Origin: Erysipelothrix sp.
Lineage (GTDB): Bacteria; Bacillota_I; Bacilli_A; Erysipelotrichales; Erysipelotrichaceae
Reading direction: 5' to 3'
NCBI GenBank assembly: GCA_012512805.1
Contig: JAAZDN010000004.1
Span: forward strand, 1 to 33,588
Length of the DNA: 33,588 nt
A program made the position numbers and the translations under genes. Position 1 is the first letter of the stretch, and every line of letters starts with the position of its first letter. Shown here piece after piece: positions 1-7,418 of the stretch. The notes beneath the pieces were generated by a model, which worked only from the letters and a program-made list of their open reading frames with translations, did not search any database and was not told where the DNA came from.

Positions 1-120
1 CATTAAAGAGAAGGCGAGAGACAAGCTCGATGACCCTTCAGCAACCTGCTACGGTAAGGTGCTAAAGCTTGATAGATGGGATAAACATTCAACAATGCCC
101 ATCTACCGATGGTTTTTTTA
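1..120 (+). promoter_or_regulatory. SAM-I (S-box) riboswitch, 5' end truncated by window edge, with intrinsic terminator
   Basis: S-box-like core 'GATGACCCTTCAGCAACCTGCTACGGTAAGGTGCTAAAGCTTGATAGATGGG'. Terminator CCATC(99-103)-TACC-GATGG(108-112)-T7. Competing pairing TAGATGGG(73-80)/CCCATCTA(98-105). Confidence 0.85.
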
Positions 121-139
121 TGGTTAGAAAAGAGGGGTT

Positions 140-565
140 ATGAACCGTAATAATCATAAGAAGAAAGAATTGAAAGAAAATTGCGATGGTCATACGAATA
201 AGAAGCAAGAAATTTCGTACAGTGATTTTATACTCGGAAAAGAGTTTATGGAAAATGAAGGGCAGTACTATATCGAAGCACAAGAAGATCATCAAGTATT
301 GTATGGACTTGTTCTTAATCGAACTAATTATGGGGCTGAGGTTACAAGTGAAATCCAAAATTTAGGTTGTTTTGATGAGCTAGAAGATGCATGTGAAGTA
401 TTCTTGCATATGATGAAAGGTGCGATGATGCATGGTAAATCGAAGGAAATATTATTTAAACGTGATTCATTAAATGAGAATATTTTTCGAAGGGGATATA
501 GTGTCCTTACTCAAAGTGGAATAACAAGAATTGTAATCTTTGAATTGGCGTTTTATTTAAGATAA
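140..565 (+). CDS. hypothetical protein (141 aa) downstream of SAM riboswitch
   Basis: ORF with RBS-like AGAGGGG upstream; immediately follows riboswitch terminator; family not recognised. Confidence 0.65.
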   Translation: MNRNNHKKKELKENCDGHTNKKQEISYSDFILGKEFMENEGQYYIEAQEDHQVLYGLVLNRTNYGAEVTSEIQNLGCFDELEDACEVFLHMMKGAMMHGKSKEILFKRDSLNENIFRRGYSVLTQSGITRIVIFELAFYLR

Positions 566-580
566 ATAGTTAATGTAAAA

Positions 581-600
581 GGCACATCAATGGATGTGCC
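581..600. terminator. bidirectional intrinsic terminator between convergent genes
   Basis: GGCACATC-AATG-GATGTGCC hairpin; 'GTAAAA' on the left gives a T-run on the minus strand. Confidence 0.6.
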
Positions 601-1190
601 TAAACTATTTCTTTATATTGAATGCTATCATTTTCTGTGATTGTTCGGATTACCTTACATGGATTACCTACTGCTACAACATGGGGTGGAATATCTTTTA
701 TAACAACACTACCTGCTCCAATTACGGCTCCTTCAGAAATTGTTACACCAGGTAGGATTGTAACATTAGCTCCAAGCCAAACGTTATCTTCTAGTGTAAT
801 GGGTAATGCTTGCTCTAGACCACTGTTTCGTTCATCGATCAAAAATGGATGATTTGCTGTGTACAATCCACAGTTGGGTCCGATAAAACAGTGTTTTCCA
901 ATGGTTATGGTTGCTCCATCCATTAAATACACGTTGTGATTGATAAAGGTATGCTCACCAATAAAACAGTTGGTCCCATAGTCTGTATAGAAGGGGCTTA
1001 AAATGGTAATGTTTTCTTGTGCGTTTGGTAAGAGTTGTTTTAAAATCTTTGTTTTCATGCCGATATTTGATGGGCGAACGTGATTGTAGTCAAAACATAA
1101 ATCTTCCGCAAGTAAGCGATCTTTGATTAAGGCAGGATCATAATTGGCATCATACCAGAGTCCGTTTTTCATTTTCTCATGTTCATTCAT
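600..1190 (-). CDS. sugar O-acetyltransferase (maltose/galactoside acetyltransferase, left-handed beta-helix family)
   Basis: MKNGLWYDANYDPALIKDRLLAEDLCFDYN N-terminal maltose acetyltransferase motif plus hexapeptide repeats (GANVTILPGVTISEGAVIGAGSVVIKDIPPHVVAVGNPCKVIR). Confidence 0.92.
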   Translation of the reverse strand: MNEHEKMKNGLWYDANYDPALIKDRLLAEDLCFDYNHVRPSNIGMKTKILKQLLPNAQENITILSPFYTDYGTNCFIGEHTFINHNVYLMDGATITIGKHCFIGPNCGLYTANHPFLIDERNSGLEQALPITLEDNVWLGANVTILPGVTISEGAVIGAGSVVIKDIPPHVVAVGNPCKVIRTITENDSIQYKEIV

Positions 1191-1394
1191 AAAGTACCTC
1201 CATTAAGTCTTATGATAATTGTATACAATCTGAATGTCCAATGCAAAAATATTGATAAAGACCATCTGAATGTGTATCATTTTAGAATGTGATAAAAGTA
1301 ACTTTACAATACATATAAATGTGCTAAAATATAGTGGTTACTCAAGGCTAACTGTGGTCTTGTGGCAAGGGGAAATTTAGAGTGAGGGTGGATT

Positions 1395-2186
1395 ATGCAC
1401 GAAAATATAGGAGTTGCGATACTTTTAACGACGATTGCGGGTTTATCAACAGCAGTTGGTGGGTTAATTGTATTTTTTGTGAAGGAAACGAATCGAAAGT
1501 TTCTATCATTAAGTTTAGGATTTTCAGCAGGAGTTATGATTTATGTATCATTTATTGATATATTGACGGAGGCCCAACATATTTTACAAACAGATATGGG
1601 AGATAAGGTGGGAGCACTCGCAATGGCGATTGCCTTCTTTTTTGGAATATTGATTATTTATTGTATAGATCTATACATTCCTGAATCACATCCAACAAAT
1701 AATATCGATATAGAAGATAAAACGTTTGAACAAAAACGATTAATGCGTACCGGTATCTTTATGGCGGTGGCACTTGCGATTCATAATTTACCAGAAGGGA
1801 TCATTACCTTTGTATCTGCACTTTATGATCCTAAGGTTGCGATCCCAATTGCGGTGGCGATTGCGATACATAATATTCCTGAAGGAATCACTGTATCTGT
1901 TCCTATTTACTATGCAACCGGGAATCGATTTAAAGCCTTAGTGTATTCATTTTTATCAGGACTTACAGAGCCCTTAGGAGCCATTGTAGGCTACTTACTG
2001 CTCTTACCACTCCTTAGTGACTTCGTCTATGGTATCGTCTTTGCAGCAGTTGCGGGAATTATGATCTATATTTCATTTAATACACTCTTACCTGTTTCTC
2101 GTGAATATGGTGGTCATAAGTTATCGATGCTTGGTATGTTTAGTGGTATGGCTTTTATGTCTTTCAGTTTAATATTATTCATGTAA
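1395..2186 (+). CDS. zupT: ZIP-family metal transporter (ZupT-like)
   Basis: HNLPEGIITF and HNIPEGITVSVPIYYATG metal-binding TM motifs. Confidence 0.92.
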   Translation: MHENIGVAILLTTIAGLSTAVGGLIVFFVKETNRKFLSLSLGFSAGVMIYVSFIDILTEAQHILQTDMGDKVGALAMAIAFFFGILIIYCIDLYIPESHPTNNIDIEDKTFEQKRLMRTGIFMAVALAIHNLPEGIITFVSALYDPKVAIPIAVAIAIHNIPEGITVSVPIYYATGNRFKALVYSFLSGLTEPLGAIVGYLLLLPLLSDFVYGIVFAAVAGIMIYISFNTLLPVSREYGGHKLSMLGMFSGMAFMSFSLILFM

Positions 2187-2248
2187 GCAAGTTATCGTTA
2201 TTGCTTATATTATAGAAGACGTTATAATGGTAGTGAAAGAGGTGGCTT

Positions 2249-2665
2249 ATGGAACAAACACTCGTAATGATTAAACCAGATGGCGTAAAGCGTCATTTAA
2301 TTGGAACAATTATGCAACGCTTTGAACAAAAGGGATTAACGCTTGTAGGAGCTAAACTTGTATTAATGAGTAATGAGAAGGCAATGATTCATTATATTGA
2401 CCATCGAGAAAAACCATTTTATCAAGATCTCGTAAGTTTTATAACAAGTGGACCTGTCTTTATGATGGTATGGCAGGGCGAGGATGTTGTGAAAATTGCA
2501 CGCTTAATGATTGGTGAAGTGGATCCCTTAAGAATGATTCCTGGAACAATTCGTGGTGATTTCACAAGTCATTTATCATTAAATGTAATTCATGGTTCTG
2601 ATTCATTACATAATGCAGAGCGTGAGATTGCGCTTCACTTTGATGCAAGTGAACTTATCGAATAA
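2249..2665 (+). CDS. ndk: nucleoside diphosphate kinase
   Basis: [14 protein letters not shown] start and catalytic NVIHGSDS motif. Confidence 0.96.
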   Translation: MEQTLVMIKPDGVKRHLIGTIMQRFEQKGLTLVGAKLVLMSNEKAMIHYIDHREKPFYQDLVSFITSGPVFMMVWQGEDVVKIARLMIGEVDPLRMIPGTIRGDFTSHLSLNVIHGSDSLHNAEREIALHFDASELIE

Positions 2666-2711
2666 AAGCTATAAAAATAGTATAATTTTTAAACAAAATG
2701 TCATAAAAGAC

Positions 2712-2739
2712 TTGAAGAACTTTTATTAAGTGCTATAAT
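2712..2739 (+). promoter_or_regulatory. putative upstream promoter of tRNA-Ile/Ala cluster
   Basis: TTGAAG-N16-TATAAT. Confidence 0.4.
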
Positions 2740-2859
2740 AACTAAGTCGATAAAAAGACGGAGTCATAAAGTGGTAATCGAGTAAAGACTTTACGGAATT
2801 ATGCTTGACTTAATACAATCTAGATCATCAATTAATTTGATAAAAAACTTCGAAATTAG

Positions 2860-2888
2860 TTGACAACATTATTCATAAATGTTATAGT
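2860..2888 (+). promoter_or_regulatory. promoter of tRNA-Ile/Ala cluster
   Basis: TTGACA-N17-TATAGT, about 22 nt before tRNA-Ile. Confidence 0.75.
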
Positions 2889-2910
2889 ATCTAGGCAGTC
2901 AAAAGTATAT

Positions 2911-2987
<77 letters not shown>

Positions 2988-3017
2988 TTAACTTTGACTA
3001 AAAATTTATATATTACT

Positions 3018-3093
3018 GGGGGCTTAGCTCAGCTGGGAGAGCGCCTGCCTTGCACGCAGGAGGTCAGCGGTTCGATCCCGCTAGCCTCCACCA
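3018..3093 (+). tRNA. tRNA-Ala (TGC), CCA encoded
   Basis: GGGGGCT/AGCCTCC acceptor stem, CTTGCAC anticodon loop, GGTTCGATCC T-arm. Confidence 0.95.
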
Positions 3094-3111
3094 ATAAATA
3101 TAAAATTAGTG

Positions 3112-3136
3112 AACCCTTATTCGTAAGGGTTTTTTA
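3112..3136 (+). terminator. intrinsic terminator after tRNA-Ala
   Basis: AACCCTTATTCGTAAGGGTTTTTT. Confidence 0.85.
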
Positions 3137-3205
3137 ATATTCCAATGTCTTGAAATATCATAGTTTTAAATATAGAATTTAGGTATAATAAATAAGAGGT
3201 GGATT

Positions 3206-4027
3206 ATGAACAATATAGTACTCAGTGATTTGGATGAAACACTACTCTATGATCACAATACATTAACAAAACATACGATTGATACGATCAATCAATTTAT
3301 TGAAGAAGGCGGTATTTTTATACCGTGTACCGCAAGAACATATACAGCACTACCGACCCAACTTAGAGACTTAAACATTCGTTATGTTGTCTGTGCAAAC
3401 GGTGCAATTATTTATGATATTATTGAACAAAAAGTTGTGAAATCCTATCCCTTAGCAATTGACGTTGTTCAAGGTATTTTAAAGGATTTAGATACAGATC
3501 GTTTTTATACAACCTTTGTTTCAAATGGCGAGCTTATATCAGAAAAAGGCTTACTTAAGATTATGCAAAATCTTTGGGGCTTAAGTAAAGAACAAATTGA
3601 TGAGATTCAAACAAAACGCTTATTCTTAGATGATGTCTTTTCTAAACTGAATACAAATGATACTGTTGATAAGCTGTTATTTAGCTTTGAGACGATTGAA
3701 GATCGTGAATATGTTGAACAAACAATTAAGATGACGGGTGAATTTCAAGCACTATCAAGTTCAGAGTACAATCTTGAATTTACAAATATTAAAAGTGATA
3801 AGGGCTTAGCAGGTAAAGAAGTAGCTCAACTTTTAGGAAGTGATGATTATACGTTATATGCCTTTGGTGATAATTATAATGATGTACCAATGTTTAAGGT
3901 TGCGGATGTTGGAGTGGCGATGCTTAATGCACATCCTATTGTTCAAAAGCTTGCGCATACAGTATCAGATCATACAAATAAGGAAGATGGCGTTGCGAAT
4001 TATATATTGAAGTATATTATGGTTTAG
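3206..4027 (+). CDS. Cof-type HAD-IIB family hydrolase
   Basis: SDLDETLLYD motif, C-terminal FGDNYNDVPMF...VGVAMLNA. Confidence 0.93.
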   Translation: MNNIVLSDLDETLLYDHNTLTKHTIDTINQFIEEGGIFIPCTARTYTALPTQLRDLNIRYVVCANGAIIYDIIEQKVVKSYPLAIDVVQGILKDLDTDRFYTTFVSNGELISEKGLLKIMQNLWGLSKEQIDEIQTKRLFLDDVFSKLNTNDTVDKLLFSFETIEDREYVEQTIKMTGEFQALSSSEYNLEFTNIKSDKGLAGKEVAQLLGSDDYTLYAFGDNYNDVPMFKVADVGVAMLNAHPIVQKLAHTVSDHTNKEDGVANYILKYIMV

Positions 4028-4091
4028 CAATATACTTGAAATAATCAAACATTAATGGGAAGATAAAAGTATATAGGAAAGGGTGGTTTAT

Positions 4092-4757
4092 ATGAGTTGT
4101 GAACATTGTAAAGGTGATTTATGTGTTAGTCGTGTCCCAATTTTTAATCATCTTGATTTAGAACAACAGATGCAAATAATGCAGCTATCAATTACAAAGC
4201 ATTACAAACGTAATGAAGTCGTTTTTAATGCGGATGATGTATCAGACAGTTTGTTTATTGTAAATAAAGGACGCGTTAAGGTGTTCTCACTTGATGAGAA
4301 TGGTAAGGAACATTTAATCAATGTTTTAAATGCTGGGGACTACATCGGAGAAAATTCTCTCTTTATGAATGAGGTTCAACAAAACTATGCAACAACAACT
4401 GAAGAAACTTCAATCTGTTTAATACGTAAACAAGATGTAATGGGCTTATTAAGCGAGTATCCAACGATTGCGATTAAAATCCTTGAGGAGTTTGCCCGTC
4501 GCTTAGATAGCTCACAAACTCAGGCTAAGTGGCTTGGAACTACGAATGCCAAAGAGCGTTTGAATAAGTATTTAGTTGGAAGTGCTGTACAAGGAAACAA
4601 GCGCTTAATGACAACCTTATCAATGCCAAGAAAAGATCTTGCGAACTATTTAGGAATGTCTGCAGAGACACTCAGTCGTGGATTTTCTGCACTTGAAGAT
4701 GAAGGGATTATTCGACAATTAAACAATCGTGAGATTGAAATTTTAGAAGTACAATAG
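4092..4757 (+). CDS. Crp/Fnr family transcriptional regulator
   Basis: cNMP-binding fold (GDYIGENSLF) and C-terminal HTH (MPRKDLANYLGMSAETLSRGFSALEDEGII). ATG at 4092 preferred over the upstream GTG in the ORF track because of RBS GGAAAGGGTGG. Confidence 0.92.
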   Translation: MSCEHCKGDLCVSRVPIFNHLDLEQQMQIMQLSITKHYKRNEVVFNADDVSDSLFIVNKGRVKVFSLDENGKEHLINVLNAGDYIGENSLFMNEVQQNYATTTEETSICLIRKQDVMGLLSEYPTIAIKILEEFARRLDSSQTQAKWLGTTNAKERLNKYLVGSAVQGNKRLMTTLSMPRKDLANYLGMSAETLSRGFSALEDEGIIRQLNNREIEILEVQ

Positions 4758-4802
4758 TAATTAAGAAAATGGTAATTTTTAAAAGAAAAACGCTTAAATG
4801 AC

Positions 4803-4832
4803 TTGCCTTAGAAGGATGACCTATGCTATACT
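4803..4832 (+). promoter_or_regulatory. putative upstream promoter of tRNA-Asn/Glu cluster
   Basis: TTGCCT-N18-TATACT with TG at extended -10 (TGCTATACT). Confidence 0.35.
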
Positions 4833-4894
4833 ACTTAAGCAGTGATGAGGAGGGCCTAGCAGTTCAAAAAGGTTTCCAAATTATGCAAATATCC

Positions 4895-4923
4895 TTGACT
4901 CAAACAAGTCATTATGGTATTAT
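4895..4923 (+). promoter_or_regulatory. promoter of tRNA-Asn/Glu cluster
   Basis: TTGACT-N17-TATTAT. Confidence 0.7.
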
Positions 4924-4935
4924 AAATGAGCGCTT

Positions 4936-5011
4936 GCCTGAATAGCTCAGCTGGTAGAGCAATCGGCTGTTAACCGATCGGTCACAGGTTCGAATCCTGT
5001 TTCAGGCGCCA
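4936..5011 (+). tRNA. tRNA-Asn (GTT), CCA encoded
   Basis: GCCTGAA/TTCAGGC acceptor stem, CTGTTAA anticodon loop, GGTTCGAATCC T-arm. Confidence 0.95.
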
Positions 5012-5044
5012 TTTTCAAAAATTTAATTTCGTTTACACATAAAC

Positions 5045-5120
5045 GGCGCGTTGGAGAAACGGTTAACTCATCAGCCTTTCACGCTGACATTCACGGGTTC
5101 GAACCCCGTACGCGTCACCA
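5045..5120 (+). tRNA. tRNA-Glu (TTC), CCA encoded
   Basis: GGCGCGT/ACGCGTC acceptor stem, CTTTCAC anticodon loop, CGGGTTCGAACCCCG T-arm. Confidence 0.94.
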
Positions 5121-5169
5121 ACTTTATACTAGAATCTAATGTTATCATTAGAAATAATAACGAAAATAA

Positions 5170-5207
5170 AAGACTCTTTAATCAATAGGTTAGAGAGTTT
5201 TTTATTT
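5170..5207 (+). terminator. intrinsic terminator after tRNA-Glu
   Basis: ACTCTTTAATC-AATA-GGTTAGAGAGT-TTTTT hairpin with T tract. Confidence 0.75.
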
Positions 5208-5225
5208 GGGTAGTATTTCATTTAG

Positions 5226-5260
5226 ATTTTAATCAATATAATAATTATATTGATTAAAAT
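5226..5260. repeat. perfect 17-bp inverted repeat with 1-nt centre
   Basis: ATTTTAATCAATATAAT-A-ATTATATTGATTAAAAT; outer ATTTCA/TGAAAT may extend the stem. Confidence 0.9.
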
Positions 5261-5390
5261 TGAAATGTAAATTAACTAATATGTCAGTATTGAACATTAA
5301 TAAATGTGGTCATATAAATTGGATAGCACTGTAATAATTGATGTATTTAACTTTTGTGCTTTCATTTTTGAAATATATTGATATATTGTA

Positions 5391-6176
5391 ATGGGTGATG
5401 GTATGATGAAAAATACTTTGGGAAGAGATACACTAGTTTATAAAAAAATTAGGATAATTGATGAGCAAGTTGAAATTTTAGTTAATAACAAGAATTTTAT
5501 TAAAGATTCTATAGATGATAACGCAAAAGATTTTTTGCTGAGATATAACTATATAAATGTAATTACTCCGTTTAAGTATAAATATGCAGAACTCAAGATT
5601 ATTAATGATAGACCTCATTACATTAAAATAAAAATAGATAATGTAATGAGGCATGCATATAACAAAGAAGTTGATTTTAAGGAAATTGAAAATCATTTTA
5701 TGATGGAACGAGCATCTTATCAATTCATAGCTTCTGGACTTATTACATTTGAAACAACTTTTAAATCTTTAGTTAATTATTATTTATTCACCGAATATAA
5801 GTGTGATAATGACTTGGAATTAATTTGTACTGTTAGACACTTCATACAATCTGTAAAATTTTTGAATTTGGGATATGAGTTTAATGATAAAAAAACTGAA
5901 GCTAATAAAAGAAGGAAGTCTCATATACGAAGAAGTTTTGATAAGATTATTGCTGAACTTGAAGGAACATCTGATGAATTTCCATTTTGTGGTGGTAATA
6001 AAGTATCTAATATTTTTGTGTACTTTGATAAAATGACTTTAAAAAATATTATTAATATTTTTTATTGCTTTGATAAAGAAATACAACTTATTATTTTTGA
6101 ACATATGAAAAGATATAAACTTAATTTAAATAGTTTGGAAATCTCGGTTTTAAAGATAGATTATTTAACATTGTAA
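5391..6176 (+). CDS. Abi_2 / AbiD-AbiF-like abortive infection protein, C-terminus apparently lost by frameshift
   Basis: Pattern resembles Abi_2: EILVNNKNFIKD..AKDFLLRYNYINVITPFK and FKEIENHFMMERASYQFIASGLITFETTFKSLVNYYLFTEY. The ORF stops where the family normally shows its R-x4-H motif. Real start may be ATG 5403 or 5406. Confidence 0.6.
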   Translation: MGDGMMKNTLGRDTLVYKKIRIIDEQVEILVNNKNFIKDSIDDNAKDFLLRYNYINVITPFKYKYAELKIINDRPHYIKIKIDNVMRHAYNKEVDFKEIENHFMMERASYQFIASGLITFETTFKSLVNYYLFTEYKCDNDLELICTVRHFIQSVKFLNLGYEFNDKKTEANKRRKSHIRRSFDKIIAELEGTSDEFPFCGGNKVSNIFVYFDKMTLKNIINIFYCFDKEIQLIIFEHMKRYKLNLNSLEISVLKIDYLTL

Positions 6177-6319
6177 CAATAAGGGATTGTGTGATGCATA
6201 GTAACAGTTTAGAAATTGTGTTTTTATTTTCGGATGTCAATAAAAATGTATTTAGGACTCAAAAAAGTAGGAGTGAATACGAACGGATTACAAATGCGCA
6301 AAAAGAAATAGGTCATAGA
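6134..6319 (+). pseudogene. frame-shifted C-terminal extension of the Abi-like gene carrying the HEPN-type R-x4-H motif
   Basis: -1 frame is open 6134-6319 and reads FGNLGFKDRLFNIVTIRDCVMHSNSLEIVFLFSDVNKNVFRTQKSRSEYERITNAQKRNRS*. IRDCVMHSNSL fits an R-x4-H HEPN motif. Confidence 0.6.
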
Positions 6320-6342
6320 GTTGAGTGAAATCAAATTGAAGT

Positions 6343-6405
6343 ATAAACTATATACAAAACCGGTCCTTTGGGATCTAGGCGCCACTGGGTGCCTTTTTTT
6401 ATTTT
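6343..6405 (+). ncRNA. putative small structured RNA downstream of Abi-like gene (candidate abiF-associated RNA)
   Basis: -10-like TATAAA (6343-6348). Hairpin GGTCC-TTTG-GGATC (6363-6376), then AGGCGCC-ACTG-GGTGCCT-T6 terminator hairpin (6378-6400). GC-rich island within AT-rich DNA. Confidence 0.5.
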
Positions 6406-6581
6406 TATGTATTATAAAAATAGGAGCATATTAAATGAATGAACGTGAATTGTAAGCACTTTAGGTAAAATGTCACGATATTGACTAAAAATTAACTAAA
6501 AAGATGGTTTTTGTGCAATGTTAATTGCAATCAAGGGAATATTAGTCCATAATAGAATTATATTTGAAGGCAGGTGACTTT

Positions 6582-7400
6582 ATGTTAAATGTAATTTTAG
6601 AGTTTTTGACAAAGAATGATATACTGTCTAAATCTATTGTTTTAATCATAAAACTTGCTATTGTAATGTTCATTGGTTTTATTTTGACACTAATTGTTAA
6701 TAAAGTTCTATTTCGTCACGTAATTGACGGTAAACGTAAACAACAATCAAAGACCATTAAAGCCTTTCTAAATAGTGTGATTAAATTTGGTTTAATGTTC
6801 TTTATGACCTCAATTTTATTACAGGCTGTAGGTGTTGATGTGTATTCATTAGCTGCTGTAGCAGGGATAGGATCTGTTGCCATTGGATTTGGAGCACAGA
6901 CGCTCGTTAAAGACGTCATAAATGGTGCGTTCATTTTAATTGAAGAACAATTTCAAGTCGATGACATGGTGTCAATACAAGGAAAAACGGGTGTTGTTGA
7001 AGTGATAGGACTTCGTACAACAACCTTACGTAATATTGTGAACAATGAAGTGTATATTATTCCAAACAGTCAAATATCAATAGTAACAAATATGACAAAA
7101 GATGTTCAAAAAGTCAGTTTTATTATTCAAGTTGAATATGTTGAAAATTTAAAAGAATTAAACGAAAGAGTCCAAACAGCTGTTTTAAATTTTGCGGATG
7201 ATAAGCGGATCTTATCAAGAATTACAAGTTCTGCATATTATGATTCAAAGCATCCATTTGTAAATATTTTTGTTAGTTGTTCAGTGGTACTTAATGCATC
7301 GATAGGTGTAAAAAATACTTTAAATGATGCAGTAGTAGAGATGATTCATCAATATGATTATAAACAAGCAGTAAAACCAATTATTGTAGAAAATAAGTAA
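6582..7400 (+). CDS. MscS-family mechanosensitive ion channel
   Basis: SLAAVAGIGSVAIGFGAQTLVKDVINGAFILIEEQFQVDDMVSI. ATG 6582 has RBS GGCAGGTG; ORF-track start is an upstream TTG. Confidence 0.93.
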   Translation: MLNVILEFLTKNDILSKSIVLIIKLAIVMFIGFILTLIVNKVLFRHVIDGKRKQQSKTIKAFLNSVIKFGLMFFMTSILLQAVGVDVYSLAAVAGIGSVAIGFGAQTLVKDVINGAFILIEEQFQVDDMVSIQGKTGVVEVIGLRTTTLRNIVNNEVYIIPNSQISIVTNMTKDVQKVSFIIQVEYVENLKELNERVQTAVLNFADDKRILSRITSSAYYDSKHPFVNIFVSCSVVLNASIGVKNTLNDAVVEMIHQYDYKQAVKPIIVENK

Positions 7401-7418
7401 GAGTGAGGAGGGTTAGCT

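Noticed and set aside
89-358. Minus-strand 89-aa ORF
   Set aside because: Antisense to the 140-565 ORF and overlaps the riboswitch terminator; low-complexity hydrophobic translation typical of AT-rich antisense
622-852. Plus-strand 76-aa ORF
   Set aside because: Antisense to a clear acetyltransferase gene
1321-1394. Possible metal riboswitch before the ZIP transporter (CAAG/CTTG short pairings)
   Set aside because: Pairings too short and no match to any metal-sensing riboswitch motif I know
5478-5723. Minus-strand 81-aa ORF
   Set aside because: Antisense inside the Abi-like gene, AT-rich, no RBS or recognisable motif
6160-6180. Programmed -1 frameshift at the Abi-like ORF break (TTATTTAACATTG)
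   Set aside because: Not a good X-XXY-YYZ heptamer and no clear stimulatory structure; a mutation or sequencing indel is simpler, though not excluded
6233-6319. Separate small ORF downstream of the Abi gene
   Set aside because: It is in frame with the -1 continuation carrying IRDCVMH, so is better read as the displaced C-terminus
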